Shown here: in pieces, positions 7,067-16,380 of the stretch
Layout: every line of letters begins with the position of its first letter
Numbering within the stretch: position 1 is the first letter of the stretch
Source of the DNA: Streptomyces sp. M41(2017)
GTDB taxonomy: Bacteria; Actinomycetota; Actinomycetes; Streptomycetales; Streptomycetaceae
DNA length: 64,000 nucleotides
Reading direction: 5' to 3'
NCBI RefSeq assembly: GCF_002078175.1
Contig: NZ_MWFK01000001.1
Span: 2,294,001 to 2,358,000, forward strand
Notes under the pieces: model-generated
What the model was told of the DNA's origin: nothing
The model's database searches: none
Seen by the model: the letters and a program-made list of their open reading frames with translations, nothing else
Position numbers and translations under genes: made by a program

Positions 7067-8308
7067 ATGGCAGCTTTGGAGACGTCCGCCGCGCAGACCC
7101 CGGCCCCGGGGGCCTTCGACCCGTGGGACCCGGCGTTCGTGGCGGATCCGTACCCGGCGTACGAGGAACTGCGCGCACGGGGCCGGGTGCACCACTACGA
7201 GCCGACGAACCAGTGGCTGGTGCCGCGTCACGCGGACGTGTCGGCGCTGCTGCGCGACCGCAGGCTCGGCCGGACCTACCAGCACCGGTTCACGCACGAG
7301 GACTTCGGCCGGACGCCACCGCCGCCGGAGCAGGAGCCGTTCCACGTGCTCAACGACCACGGGATGCTGGACCTGGAGCCCCCGGACCACACCCGGATCC
7401 GCCGGCTGGTGTCGAAGGCGTTCACCCCGCGCACGGTGGAGCGGCTGAAGCCGTACGTGGAGGGGCTGGCCGGGGAGCTGGTCGGCCGGCTGGTGGAGGC
7501 CGGCGGCGGCGACCTGCTGACCGACGTGGCGGAGCCGCTGCCGGTGGCCGTGATCGCGGAGATGCTGGGCATCCCGGAGTCCGACCGCGCGCCGCTGCGG
7601 CCCTGGTCGGCGGACATCTGCGGGATGTACGAGCTGAACCCGTCCGAGGAGGTCGCGGCGCGGGCGGTCCGCGCGTCGGTGGAGTTCACCGAGTATCTGC
7701 GCGTGCTGATCGAGGCCCGGCGCAAGGAGCCGGCGGACGACCTGATCTCGGGGTTGATCGCGGCGCACGACGCGGGCGACCGGCTCACCGAGCAGGAGAT
7801 GATCTCCACCTGCGTCCTGCTGCTGAACGCGGGGCACGAGGCGACGGTCAACTCCACGGTCACCGGCTGGTGGAACCTGTTCCGGCACCCCGCGCAGCTG
7901 GCCGATCTGCGGGCGGACCACACGCTGATCCCGTCGGCGGTCGAGGAACTGCTGCGCTACGACACCCCGCTCCAGCTGTTCGAGCGGTGGGTCCTCGACG
8001 ACATCGAGATCGACGGGACGACGGTGCCGCGGGGCGCGGAGATCGCGATGCTCTTCGGTTCGGCGAACCGTGACGCCGAGGTGTTCGCGTCCCCGGACAC
8101 GCTGGACCTGTCGCGGGCGGAGAACCCGCACATCTCCTTCAGCGCCGGCATCCACTACTGCATCGGCGCCCCGCTGGCCCGCATCGAGCTGGCCGCGTCC
8201 ATGAGCGCGCTGCTGACCAGGGCTCCCGGGCTCCGGCTGACCGAGGAGCCGGTCCGCAAGCCGGGCTTCGTGATCCGCGGCCTGGAGGGCCTGAAGGTCG
8301 AGGTCTGA
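7067..8308 (+). CDS. Cytochrome P450 (CYP107-like)
   Basis: A 413-residue soluble bacterial P450 that hydroxylates a substrate using O2 and electrons from ferredoxin partners. It has the I-helix motif AGHEAT (A255-T260), the K-helix EELLR, and the haem loop FSAGIHYCIGAPLAR with haem thiolate C365. The acid-alcohol pair is E258-T260 in the AGHEAT block, so proton delivery should be standard. No ferredoxin gene is adjacent. The sequence and the position in a conserved streptomycete locus suggest the CYP107U type, but subfamily assignment needs alignment. Large hairpin arms downstream separate it from the convergent ABC genes. Confidence 0.93.
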   Translation: MAALETSAAQTPAPGAFDPWDPAFVADPYPAYEELRARGRVHHYEPTNQWLVPRHADVSALLRDRRLGRTYQHRFTHEDFGRTPPPPEQEPFHVLNDHGMLDLEPPDHTRIRRLVSKAFTPRTVERLKPYVEGLAGELVGRLVEAGGGDLLTDVAEPLPVAVIAEMLGIPESDRAPLRPWSADICGMYELNPSEEVAARAVRASVEFTEYLRVLIEARRKEPADDLISGLIAAHDAGDRLTEQEMISTCVLLLNAGHEATVNSTVTGWWNLFRHPAQLADLRADHTLIPSAVEELLRYDTPLQLFERWVLDDIEIDGTTVPRGAEIAMLFGSANRDAEVFASPDTLDLSRAENPHISFSAGIHYCIGAPLARIELAASMSALLTRAPGLRLTEEPVRKPGFVIRGLEGLKVEV

Positions 8309-8317
8309 GCCGGCCCT

Positions 8318-8385
8318 GGGCCCGAGGTCCGGACCGGGACCCGAGGTCCGAGTCGCGCCCGAAGAGCGAGGTCCGAGACGGGCCC
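8318..8385. terminator. Bidirectional terminator candidate between the P450 and ABC genes
   Basis: Arms GGGCCCG (8318-8324) and CGGGCCC (8379-8385) are extended outward by partly paired CCGGC/GCCGG. The loop is about 54 bases and contains three copies of GAGGTCCG (8323, 8342, 8368), two of them within the longer repeat CCCGAGGTCCG. It lies between convergent genes. Confidence 0.45.
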
Positions 8386-8456
8386 GTGCCGGCGGCCCGC
8401 GCATGGCCGGGGCGCGCCTCACCAGGGCGTGCCTCACCGTGCTCCGCGTGATCACG

Positions 8457-10079
8457 TCACGTCGTCAGGTCCCTCCGCCGCAGGGCCACCAGACCGGCAG
8501 CCGTCAGGACCGCCGCGAGACCGGTGAGGGCGAGGACCGGGGGCCACGCCATGGCGTCGCCCGGCAGCTTCGGGAGGTGGCCGAAGGGGGACAGCTCCAG
8601 GACGGCCCGGGGCACGTCCAGGGCGGGGCCGATCCAGCCGAGCAGCAGGGCGAGGCCGGCCGCCGCCCAGGCACCGGGCGCGAGCCGGGGGGAGAGGCCG
8701 TACAGGAGGACGGCGAGGCCGCCGAGCGTCCAGACGGCCGGGATCTGGACCAGGCAGGCGCCGAGGACCGGACCGAGCTCCGCTCCGTGGCCGGCGCCGA
8801 GACCCAGTCCGCCGAGCAGCATGACGAGGACCGTGCCGCCGAAAGCGGGGACGAGGTGGCCGGCGGCCCAGCGCAGCCGGCCGACCGCCGCCGCGAGCAG
8901 GGGTTCGGCGCGCTGCGAGGTCTCCTCGCCGTGCAGCCGGAGCACGGAGGAGACGACGAACAGGGCGGCGACCATGCCCAGCAGGTTCACCATGGTGGCG
9001 AGGAAGGCGTCGGTGATGCCGTTCCGGCCGCCCATCCGTTCGATGACGGCGCGGGTCGCGGCGTTGTCGCCGACCAGGTCGGCGGCGCCCCGGGTGATGG
9101 CTCCGAAGGCGGCGCCCGCGGCGAGGAAGCCGAGGCTCCAGCCGAGCACGGCCCCGCGTTGCAGGCGCCAGGCCAGGGCTCCGGCCGTGCCGAGGCGGCC
9201 GGTCGCGGGGCCGGGACGGGTGGGCAGGAAGCTCATGCCGACGTCACGGCGACCGGCGAGCGCGTAGGCGACGACGCCCTGTGCGGCGACGGCGGCGGCG
9301 AACAGCGCGAGCACCCACCACCGCTCGTCCGCGAAGGCGCGGGTGTTCTCCAGCCAGCCGACCGGCGAGATCCACGTCAGCACGGAGGAGCCGTCGTCGC
9401 TCGCCGCGTCGCCCGCCGCCCTGAGGACGAACGCGGCGCCGAGCAGCGCGCCGGTCAGGCCCCTGGCGAGCCGGGCGCTCTCGGTGAACTGGGCGACGAC
9501 GGCCGCCGCGGTCGCGAAGACCATGCCGACCCCGCCGACGGTCAGTCCGAGCGCCAGCGCGCCGGCCCGGCCCTGACCGGAGAGGCCGGCCGCGACGAGC
9601 AGCGCGAGGACACCGTTGGCGACCAGTGCCGCGAGCAGCGCCGCGGTCAGCGGGGCGCGCCGCCCGACCATCGCGGCCGAGACGAGTTCCTGCCGTCCGC
9701 TCTCCTCCTCGTCGCGGGTGTGACGGACGACGACGATCAGACTCATGACGGCGGCGAGCACACCGGCGAAGCAGCCGACGCGCCAGGCGGTGAGCCCGCC
9801 GAGGGAGTCCGCGAACACCGGTCCGTAGGTGGCGCGCAGGGAGCTGTTGGTGAGCATCTGCCGTGCCACGTCGGCCCGTTCGGCCGGGGTGGCGTACACG
9901 CTCTTCAGCGAGCCGGGCAGCGAGAGCACCAGCAGGCCGGTCACACCGATCCACACGGGCAGGGTCACGCGGTCGCGGCGCAGCGCGAGCCGCAGCAGCG
10001 TGCCGGTGCCGGCCAGCGGACGCGCACCGCCGCCACGGGCGGCGAAGGCTCCGGCGGTCGTCGCGGTCGTCGCGTTCAT
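8457..10079 (-). CDS. ABC exporter permease
   Basis: A 540-residue membrane protein with about twelve hydrophobic segments in two halves, of the streptomycete 'exporter of polyketide antibiotics' type. The N-terminal 30 residues are cytoplasmic, followed by [20 protein letters not shown] as the first membrane span. Its ATG overlaps the stop of the ATPase gene (ATGA), so the two are cotranscribed and coupled. With the ATPase it should form an efflux pump for a hydrophobic compound. The substrate is unknown. No biosynthetic genes are adjacent, so self-resistance or general drug export is more likely than a pathway-specific role. Confidence 0.88.
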   Translation of the reverse strand: MNATTATTAGAFAARGGGARPLAGTGTLLRLALRRDRVTLPVWIGVTGLLVLSLPGSLKSVYATPAERADVARQMLTNSSLRATYGPVFADSLGGLTAWRVGCFAGVLAAVMSLIVVVRHTRDEEESGRQELVSAAMVGRRAPLTAALLAALVANGVLALLVAAGLSGQGRAGALALGLTVGGVGMVFATAAAVVAQFTESARLARGLTGALLGAAFVLRAAGDAASDDGSSVLTWISPVGWLENTRAFADERWWVLALFAAAVAAQGVVAYALAGRRDVGMSFLPTRPGPATGRLGTAGALAWRLQRGAVLGWSLGFLAAGAAFGAITRGAADLVGDNAATRAVIERMGGRNGITDAFLATMVNLLGMVAALFVVSSVLRLHGEETSQRAEPLLAAAVGRLRWAAGHLVPAFGGTVLVMLLGGLGLGAGHGAELGPVLGACLVQIPAVWTLGGLAVLLYGLSPRLAPGAWAAAGLALLLGWIGPALDVPRAVLELSPFGHLPKLPGDAMAWPPVLALTGLAAVLTAAGLVALRRRDLTT

Positions 10080-11116
10080 CGTGCCGCCCCTTCGGACGCG
10101 CCCCGGTCCGCGGCCCGTCGGCCCCCGGTCCCGCTCGCGTCCGGGCCTCCGTCCGCTCCCTCGTCCGGTCGGTCGGTCGAGCCGTCGCCCGCTCCGTCGT
10201 CCTGGTAGTGCCGCAGGAACAGCTCCTCCAGGGTCGGCGGGGCGGAGGTCAGCGACCGTACGCCGGAGTCGGTGAGTGAGCGCAGCACGGCGTTCAGCCG
10301 CTCGGTGTCGACCTGGAGCCGGACCCGGCTGTGGACGCCGTCGGGCAGTGGCCCGGTGTCCTGGACGTCGAGGCCGTGCACTCCGGGCAGCCCCGCCAAC
10401 GCGACCGGCGGACCGGTGAGTTCGGCCGTGACGCTGGTGCGGGTCAGGTGCCGCAGTTCCGCCAGGGAGCCGCTCTCCACGGTCCTGCCGGCCCGGATGA
10501 TGCTGACGCGGTCGCAGAGTTCCTCGACCTCGCTGAGGATGTGCGAGGACAGCAGGACGGTGCGGCCCCGGGCGCGCTCCTCCTGGACGCACCGGCGGAA
10601 GACCTCCTCCATCAGCGGGTCGAGGCCCGAGGTGGGTTCGTCGAGGAGGAGCACGTCGACGTCGGAGGCGAACGCGGCGACGAGGGCGACCTTCTGGCGG
10701 TTGCCCTTCGAGTAGGCGCGGCCCTTCTTGGTGGGGTCCAGTTCGAAGCGCTCGACGAGGTCGGCCCGCCGTGCCGGGTCGAGGCCTCCGCGCCTGCCTC
10801 CGTGCAGCCGTCCGTACAGGTCGATGACCTCGCCGCCGGAGAGGTTGCGCCACAGGGTCACGTCGCCCGGGACGTAGGCGACCCGGCGGTGCAGCTCGAC
10901 CGCTTCGCTCCAGGGGTCCATGCCGAGCATCTGCGCCGCGCCCGAGTCGGCGCGCAGCAGGCCGAGCAGGACCCGGATGGTGGTGGACTTCCCGGCGCCG
11001 TTCGGACCGAGGAAGCCGTGCACCTCACCGGCTTCGACGTCCAGGTCGAGCCCCGCCAGCGCGTGTGTCCCGCCGAACGCCTTGTGGAGCCCGGAGACGC
11101 TGATTGCCTTCGTCAT
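10076..11116 (-). CDS. ABC transporter ATP-binding protein
   Basis: A 346-residue ATPase. It has Walker [10 protein letters not shown], the family's variant signature [11 protein letters not shown] in place of LSGGQ, Walker [14 protein letters not shown], and the switch histidine in [13 protein letters not shown]. The last 45 residues are a disordered Asp/Gly/Arg tail ([19 protein letters not shown]). It is the first gene of the exporter operon. The ATG is preceded at 7 bases by TACTTT, so the transcript is probably leaderless. A palindrome overlapping the promoter suggests control by the divergent regulator at 11219. Confidence 0.93.
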   Translation of the reverse strand: MTKAISVSGLHKAFGGTHALAGLDLDVEAGEVHGFLGPNGAGKSTTIRVLLGLLRADSGAAQMLGMDPWSEAVELHRRVAYVPGDVTLWRNLSGGEVIDLYGRLHGGRRGGLDPARRADLVERFELDPTKKGRAYSKGNRQKVALVAAFASDVDVLLLDEPTSGLDPLMEEVFRRCVQEERARGRTVLLSSHILSEVEELCDRVSIIRAGRTVESGSLAELRHLTRTSVTAELTGPPVALAGLPGVHGLDVQDTGPLPDGVHSRVRLQVDTERLNAVLRSLTDSGVRSLTSAPPTLEELFLRHYQDDGAGDGSTDRPDEGADGGPDASGTGGRRAADRGASEGAAR

Positions 11117-11122
11117 GTTTCA

Positions 11123-11154
11123 GAAAGTACGCTTACTTCAGAAATTTGTGAAGT
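11123..11154 (-). promoter_or_regulatory. Exporter promoter with overlapping operator palindrome
   Basis: On the minus strand a -35 TTCACA and a -10 TACTTT (11129-11124) are separated by 17 bp, with the ATG 7 bases further. Overlapping the -35 and spacer is the inverted repeat ACTTCA (11135-11140), 8-bp spacer GAAATTTG, TGAAGT (11149-11154). This is a typical layout for repression by a MarR-like dimer. Confidence 0.6.
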
Positions 11155-11218
11155 TAAGGAAAGGTGTGAACCCGGATACACTCGGCGGTGACGCGCGAGC
11201 AGGGGAGATGATCGACCG

Positions 11219-11716
11219 ATGGCGGAACCGACCACGACGGACCGGGATCCCGAGGCGGTCTCGCAGTTCGTCGAGGGCTTCGCGGCGCAGCTCGTCGAGG
11301 CCGGGATGCAGCGGATGCCCGCGCGGGTCTTCGCGGCCCTGCTGGCCTCCGACGCGGGCGCGATGACCTCCGCCGAGCTCGGTGAGCAGCTCCAGGTCAG
11401 CCCGGCCGCTGTCTCCGGTGCGGTGCGCTATCTCGCCCAGCAGCACATGGTCTCGCGCGAGCGGGAACCCGGCTCACGCCGCGAGCGCTACCGCGTGCAC
11501 AGCAACCAGTGGTACGAGGCGCTGACCAACCGGGACGCGGTGCTCAAGCGCTGGGAGCAGGCCCTGCGCTCCGGCGTCGACAGCCTCGGCCCGGCCAGCC
11601 CGGCCGGGCGCCGGCTCTCCGAGACCCTCGCGTTCTTCGAGTTCGTCGACGGCGAGATCGCCGCGATGATGGAACGCTGGCGCGCCCACCGCGAGAAGCT
11701 CTACGGCGACGCCTGA
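11219..11716 (+). CDS. MarR/GbsR-type transcriptional regulator
   Basis: A 165-residue winged-helix regulator, divergent from the ABC exporter. Residues about 25-100 form the DNA-binding domain: MPARVFAALLASD, then the recognition segment QLQVSPAAVSGAVRYLAQQ, then a wing MVSREREPGSRRERYR. The C-terminal helix pair probably dimerises. The family often represses a neighbouring transporter and is released by the exported drug. The palindrome at 11135-11154 lies in the shared 102-bp promoter region. AGGGGAG precedes the ATG at somewhat long spacing (about 11 bases). Confidence 0.88.
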   Translation: MAEPTTTDRDPEAVSQFVEGFAAQLVEAGMQRMPARVFAALLASDAGAMTSAELGEQLQVSPAAVSGAVRYLAQQHMVSREREPGSRRERYRVHSNQWYEALTNRDAVLKRWEQALRSGVDSLGPASPAGRRLSETLAFFEFVDGEIAAMMERWRAHREKLYGDA

Positions 11717-11755
11717 CGCGTCCGGTCCTGCCGGGCGGTCCGCCCGGGGGGCTCC

Positions 11756-12616
11756 TCAGCGGACCGTGGGCAGCGTCAGCCCCCAGGCGGACTCCCGGAC
11801 CGTCCACGTCCGGGTCCGCACCGGGCCGCTCACCACGGAGTCCGCGCGGTAGCGGAAGTCGGCGCCGGAGACCGTGACGCGGTGCCCGGTCAGCCGGAGC
11901 GGGGCGGCCTCGGCGCCCACGGACACGGGACGGACCTCGATCTCGGCGCCGGTCCCCGACGCCCCGGGAGTCACCGACACGGCCTCCACGGGCTGGTCCA
12001 GGTCCACCACGCAGATGCCGTCGACCTCGATCCGCAGCCGGGAGGGGCCGTGGGAGGGGCCGGCGGCCGGCCGGGTGGGGCGGGAGGCGAGCGTGCGGAC
12101 CAGCGACTGGCAGGTGCGCAGCCAGGGGTGGGCGCCGTGCTCCCCGGCCTCTCCGGGGACCGTGCCCAGCGCGGCGGCCGGCCGGGCGGGCAGGGACGGG
12201 ATGCGCAGCGCGCCGAGCACCACGCCGTCGCTGTCGTCCACGAGCAGGTCGAGACGGCGCTCGGCGCCGTCGAGAACCGTCCGGGCCGCGGCCACGGCGC
12301 CCGTCGGCACCCCGAGTGCCCGGGACAGCGACAGCACGCCGCCCACGGGCACCAGCGCCAGGCCGCACCCGGCCAGCTCCCGCTGCCGGTGGAGCAGGGC
12401 CACCGCCCGCAGCAGGGCGCCGTCGTCCCCGATGACGACGGGGCGCCGCGCGCCCCGGCGGATCAGTGCCCGGGCGAATTCCTCGGGTCCCTCCGGAAGG
12501 CACACTTTGGTCGCCGCACCCGCGCTGAGCACGTCTTTCGCGATGCGCACGGACTCGCCGTCCGTCCGTCGGGCGACCGGGTCGATGACCACCAGAAGCT
12601 GGTCGGAAGCCGCCAC
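11756..12616 (-). CDS. Diacylglycerol-kinase-like protein with degenerate motif
   Basis: A 286-residue protein with the layout of the DAGK/NAD-kinase-like superfamily: [11 protein letters not shown] at the N-terminus, a nucleotide-binding segment [16 protein letters not shown], then [19 protein letters not shown]. In active lipid kinases these correspond to GGDGT and PXGTXNDXA. Here GGDGT reads GDDGA and GTXND reads GVLSL, so catalytic activity is doubtful. The C-terminal half holds a beta-rich domain. The GTG at 12616 is chosen because an AGG-rich ribosome site precedes it; the frame continues upstream into the purA leader. It is divergent from purA, with a strong hairpin in between. Confidence 0.7.
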   Translation of the reverse strand: MAASDQLLVVIDPVARRTDGESVRIAKDVLSAGAATKVCLPEGPEEFARALIRRGARRPVVIGDDGALLRAVALLHRQRELAGCGLALVPVGGVLSLSRALGVPTGAVAAARTVLDGAERRLDLLVDDSDGVVLGALRIPSLPARPAAALGTVPGEAGEHGAHPWLRTCQSLVRTLASRPTRPAAGPSHGPSRLRIEVDGICVVDLDQPVEAVSVTPGASGTGAEIEVRPVSVGAEAAPLRLTGHRVTVSGADFRYRADSVVSGPVRTRTWTVRESAWGLTLPTVR

Positions 12617-12641
12617 CTCGGTCCTGCCTCGCTTCCTCGGG

Positions 12642-12647
12642 TAGCAT
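12642..12647 (+). promoter_or_regulatory. Candidate -10 for purA
   Basis: TAGCAT on the plus strand would start a transcript near 12654, immediately before the hairpin at 12659. The -35 region is weak. This would give purA a 5' leader of about 160 bases that begins with a stem-loop. Confidence 0.35.
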
Positions 12648-12658
12648 CTTGGTGCAAG

Positions 12659-12686
12659 AGCCCCTTGCGCTATTGCGCCAGGGGCT
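12659..12686. promoter_or_regulatory. Strong hairpin in the purA / DAGK-like leader
   Basis: Arms AGCCCCTTGCGC (12659-12670) and GCGCCAGGGGCT (12675-12686) pair at 11 of 12 positions around the tetraloop TATT. It lies 130 bases before purA and 42 bases before the divergent gene. No T-tract follows on either strand. It could be a 5'-end stabiliser, an attenuator part or a terminator; sequence alone does not decide. Confidence 0.6.
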
Positions 12687-12816
12687 TCGTCTATTCCGGG
12701 GCATCCGGTCCGACGGTCGCGGCCAAAGGTGGTCGCCGGCGTACTCAGCTGTGTCCAGAAGCAGCCGCGTACGTCCCCGACCTTGGACATGCCCCGCCCG
12801 GAAGGGGTGTACGCCT

Positions 12817-14100
12817 GTGCCCGCACTTGTGCTGCTCGGTGCTCAGTGGGGTGACGAAGGCAAGGGAAAGGCCACCGACCTGCTCGGTGGATCCGTGGAC
12901 TATGTGGTGCGCTACCAGGGCGGCAACAACGCCGGCCATACGGTAGTCGTGGGCGATCAGAAGTACGCCCTCCACCTCCTCCCTTCCGGAATCCTCACGC
13001 CGGAGTGCACTCCGGTGATCGGCAACGGAGTCGTCGTCGACCCGTCGGTCCTGTTCTCCGAGCTGAACGGACTGAACGAGCGCGGTGTCGACACATCCAA
13101 GCTCCTGATCAGCGGAAACGCTCACATCATCACGCCGTACAACGTCACCGTGGACAAGGTGACGGAACGCTTCCTCGGTAAGCGGAAGATCGGCACCACC
13201 GGGCGCGGCATCGGCCCGACCTACGCGGACAAGATCAACCGCGTCGGCATCCGCATCCAGGACCTCTACGACGAGTCGATCCTCATCCAGAAGGTCGAGG
13301 CGGCGCTGGAGGTCAAGAACCAGCTGCTCACCAAGCTCTACAACCGGCGCGCCATCGAGGTGAACCAGGTCGTCGAGGAGCTGCTGGCCTACGCGGACCG
13401 GCTCCAGCCGTACGTCGCGGACACCGTGCTGGTGCTGAACCAGGCGCTGGAGCAGGACAAGGTCGTGCTCTTCGAGGGCGGCCAGGGCACGCTGCTCGAC
13501 ATCGACCACGGCACGTATCCGTTCGTGACGTCGTCGAACCCGACCGCGGGCGGCGCCTGCACCGGCGCCGGCGTCGGCCCGACCAAGATCAGCCGGGTCA
13601 TCGGCATCCTCAAGGCGTACACGACCCGGGTCGGCTCGGGCCCGTTCCCGACCGAGCTGTTCGACGCGGACGGCGAGGCGCTGCGCCGCATCGGCGGCGA
13701 GCGCGGTGTGACGACCGGCCGCGACCGGCGCTGCGGCTGGTTCGACGCGGTCATCGCCCGCTACGCGACCCGCGTGAACGGCCTGACCGACTTCTTCCTG
13801 ACCAAGCTGGACGTGCTGACCGGCTGGGAGGAGATCCCGGTCTGCGTGGCGTACGAGATCGACGGCAAGCGCGTCGAGGAACTCCCGTACTCGCAGACCG
13901 ACTTCCACCACGCGAAGCCGATCTACGAGACGCTCCCCGGCTGGTCCGAGGACATCACCAAGGCGAAGACCTTCGCCGACCTCCCGAAGAACGCCCAGGC
14001 GTACGTCCGGGCCCTGGAGGAGATGTCGGGCGCCCCGATCTCCGCGATCGGCGTCGGCCCGGGCCGTGACGAGACGATCGAGATCAACTCGTTCATCTAG
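12817..14100 (+). CDS. purA: Adenylosuccinate synthetase
   Basis: Joins IMP and aspartate with GTP to make adenylosuccinate, the first committed step to AMP. The 427-residue protein begins [20 protein letters not shown], with the phosphate loop GDEGKGK and catalytic Asp, followed by [11 protein letters not shown] with the catalytic His. Later family blocks are [32 protein letters not shown] and [12 protein letters not shown]. The GTG at 12817 is set by conservation of the N-terminus and by GAAGGGG ten bases upstream; the frame is open further upstream but that part is leader. It ends with a very strong terminator. Confidence 0.98.
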   Translation: MPALVLLGAQWGDEGKGKATDLLGGSVDYVVRYQGGNNAGHTVVVGDQKYALHLLPSGILTPECTPVIGNGVVVDPSVLFSELNGLNERGVDTSKLLISGNAHIITPYNVTVDKVTERFLGKRKIGTTGRGIGPTYADKINRVGIRIQDLYDESILIQKVEAALEVKNQLLTKLYNRRAIEVNQVVEELLAYADRLQPYVADTVLVLNQALEQDKVVLFEGGQGTLLDIDHGTYPFVTSSNPTAGGACTGAGVGPTKISRVIGILKAYTTRVGSGPFPTELFDADGEALRRIGGERGVTTGRDRRCGWFDAVIARYATRVNGLTDFFLTKLDVLTGWEEIPVCVAYEIDGKRVEELPYSQTDFHHAKPIYETLPGWSEDITKAKTFADLPKNAQAYVRALEEMSGAPISAIGVGPGRDETIEINSFI

Positions 14101-14120
14101 TACGGGACATCAGGCGGACC

Positions 14121-14154
14121 AGCGCCCCCGGCCGGATCTCCGGCCGGGGGCGCT
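14121..14154 (+). terminator. purA terminator
   Basis: Perfect 15-bp stem AGCGCCCCCGGCCGG (14121-14135) with its complement at 14140-14154, loop ATCT. It lies 20 bases after the purA stop. Confidence 0.9.
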
Positions 14155-14224
14155 GTCGTGTCCGGGGACGCGGCGGGGGATTGGACACGGCCCGAAGCCG
14201 GGGGACGGGGTGACCGCGGGCGGC

Positions 14225-14246
14225 GTGAACTGACCGTTACTTGACC
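14225..14246 (-). promoter_or_regulatory. PHO-box-like direct repeat
   Basis: Read on the minus strand this is GGTCAAGTAAC followed directly by GGTCAGTTCAC, two 11-base direct units. Streptomyces PhoP boxes are tandem 11-base repeats built on GTTCA-like cores. It lies 132 bases before a secreted phosphatase/nucleotidase gene, a typical PhoP target class. Confidence 0.45.
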
Positions 14247-14377
14247 GGGAGATGGGGTGCTCCTGGTTCCGGAGGGGCCGGTGGGAGACCACGCTCTACG
14301 CGTGTAGTCCCGCACGGCTCGCAAACCTCGTCCGGCCTGTACGTCCACCCCTTCGCCCCCTCCCAGGAGTGTTCCCC

Positions 14378-16195
14378 ATGCCCGTCCCTCCCCTGAACCG
14401 CCGGGAGTTCGTCAAGAAGTCGGCCGTCACCGGTGCGGCCGTGGCCGTCGCGGGCACGGTCGCGGCGACCCCCGCGCAGGCGGCCCACCGCAAGCCGCCG
14501 AAGCCGCCGCGCACCTGGTCGTTCTCGATCCTCGGCACCACCGACCTGCACAGCCACGTCTTCGACTGGGACTACTACACGGACGCGGCCTACCAGGACA
14601 GCAAGGGCAACTCGGTCGGTGTCGCCCGCGTCGCGACCCTGGTCAAGCAGCAGCGCGCCGCGAAGGGCGAGGACCGCGTCCTGCTCGTCGACGCCGGCGA
14701 CATCATCCAGGGCACCTCGCTGGCGTACTACTACGCGCGCGTCGACCCCATCGTCGGCACCGGCGGCAGGCGGGGGCCCAAGCATCCGATGGCGGTCGCG
14801 ATGAACGCCATGCGGTACGACGCCGCCGCGCTCGGCAACCACGAGTTCAACTACGGCATCGAGACGCTGCGCCGCTTCGAGGAGCAGTGCCACTTCCCGC
14901 TGCTCGGCGCCAACGCGCTGGACGCGAAGACCCTGCGGCCGGCGTTCCAGCCGTACACCGTGAAGCGGATCCGGGTGCCCGGCGCCCCGGACATCAAGGT
15001 CGGCGTCCTCGGACTGACCAACCCCGGGATCGCCCTGTGGGACAAGGACAACGTCTCCGGGAAGATGGCGTTCACCGGGCTCGTCGAGCAGGCGAAGAAG
15101 TACGTGCCGCGGATGCGGGCGCTCGGCTGCGACGTCGTGTTCCTCACCGACCACTCGGGCCTCGACGGCAGTTCGTCGTACGGTGACGAGCTGCCCTACG
15201 TGGAGAACGCCTCCAACCTCGTCGCCCAGCAGGTCCCCGGCATCGACGCGATCCTCGTCGGCCACACCCACACGGAGGTCTCCTCCTACAAGGTGACGAA
15301 CACCGAGACGGGCAAGGACGTCGTCCTCTCCGAGCCGTACTGCTACGGCATGCGGCTGACCGTCTTCGACTTCGAGCTCGAACTCGTCCGCGGGCAGTGG
15401 AAGGTGACGAGCACCAAGGCGCAGACCCTCAACAGCAACACCGTCGAGGAGGACGCCGAGATCACCGGGCTCCTGACGGCCGACCACGACCTGGTCGTCA
15501 GGTACGTCAACACCCCGGTCGGCACCTGCACCGCCGACCTCTCCGCGGCGGAGGCGTGCTGGAAGGACGTCCCCGTCATGGACTTCATCCACCAGGTCCA
15601 GACGGCCGCCGTCGCCACCGGGCTGTCCACGGCCGACGCGGCGCTGCCCCTCATCTCCGTCGCCGCGCCCTTCAGCCGCACCGCCGACATCCCCCGGGGC
15701 GACGTCACCATCCGCGACGTGGCGGGGCTCTACATCTACGACAACACCCTGTACGGCAAGAAGCTCACGGGCGCGCAGCTCAAGGACTACCTGGAGTACG
15801 CGGCGAAGTACTACCACCAGGTCCCGGCCGGCACGAAGGTCGACACCGCGACCCTCACCAACGCCAACAGCTTCTGGGACTACATGTACGACACGGCGGC
15901 GGGCGTCTCGTACGACATCGACATCGCGCAGCCCGAGGGTTCCCGGATCAAGAACCTCACCCACGCGGGCACTCCGGTCGCCGACGACCAGGTGTTCGTC
16001 GTCGCCGTGAACAACTACCGGGCCAACGGCGGCAGCGGCTACCCGCACATCGCGGCCGCCGACATCGCCTACAGCTCCACCAACGAGATCCGCCAGCTGA
16101 TGATCGACTACGTGACGGCCAAGGGCTCCCTGGACCCGGCGGACTTCGCCGCCGCCAACTGGCGACTGACCCAGAACGGCACCCCGGTCTTCTGA
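14378..16195 (+). CDS. Tat-exported 5'-nucleotidase / cyclic nucleotide phosphodiesterase
   Basis: A 605-residue secreted metallophosphatase of the UshA/CpdB type that dephosphorylates extracellular nucleotides. The N-terminus has the twin-arginine signal NRREFVKKSAVTG, a hydrophobic Ala/Val stretch and a likely cut after AQA near residue 34. The metal-binding core shows TDLHSH, DAGDIIQG, GNHEFNYG and GHTHTE. The C-terminal substrate domain has NNYRANGGSGYPH, closest to CpdB-like 2',3'-cyclic phosphodiesterases. AGGAG at 14365 sets the ATG at 14378. A PHO-box-like repeat upstream fits phosphate scavenging. It stands alone between terminators. Confidence 0.93.
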   Translation: MPVPPLNRREFVKKSAVTGAAVAVAGTVAATPAQAAHRKPPKPPRTWSFSILGTTDLHSHVFDWDYYTDAAYQDSKGNSVGVARVATLVKQQRAAKGEDRVLLVDAGDIIQGTSLAYYYARVDPIVGTGGRRGPKHPMAVAMNAMRYDAAALGNHEFNYGIETLRRFEEQCHFPLLGANALDAKTLRPAFQPYTVKRIRVPGAPDIKVGVLGLTNPGIALWDKDNVSGKMAFTGLVEQAKKYVPRMRALGCDVVFLTDHSGLDGSSSYGDELPYVENASNLVAQQVPGIDAILVGHTHTEVSSYKVTNTETGKDVVLSEPYCYGMRLTVFDFELELVRGQWKVTSTKAQTLNSNTVEEDAEITGLLTADHDLVVRYVNTPVGTCTADLSAAEACWKDVPVMDFIHQVQTAAVATGLSTADAALPLISVAAPFSRTADIPRGDVTIRDVAGLYIYDNTLYGKKLTGAQLKDYLEYAAKYYHQVPAGTKVDTATLTNANSFWDYMYDTAAGVSYDIDIAQPEGSRIKNLTHAGTPVADDQVFVVAVNNYRANGGSGYPHIAAADIAYSSTNEIRQLMIDYVTAKGSLDPADFAAANWRLTQNGTPVF

Positions 16196-16223
16196 CCACC
16201 CGTCCGCCCCCCCGCACTCCGTC

Positions 16224-16257
16224 GCCGCCACCCTCCTCCTCCCCGGAGGGTGGCGGC
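16224..16257. terminator. Terminator after the nucleotidase gene
   Basis: Perfect 13-bp stem GCCGCCACCCTCC (16224-16236) with GGAGGGTGGCGGC (16245-16257), 8-base loop. It separates the nucleotidase gene from the convergent gene at 16381. Confidence 0.8.
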
Positions 16258-16380
16258 GGCGGTGAGGTTTCGCGTGTCCCGTCGTGTCCCGACGCGTCCG
16301 CGCAGGACCGCCGGGTGAGTGTGGGGGCGGGGCCCGGTGCGGGCCCGGACGCGCCGGAGGACCGCACCAGGAAGCCCCGG

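Noticed and set aside
12659..12686. tRNA or 6C-type RNA
   Set aside because: Only one hairpin, no cloverleaf, and the loops do not hold runs of six or more cytosines.
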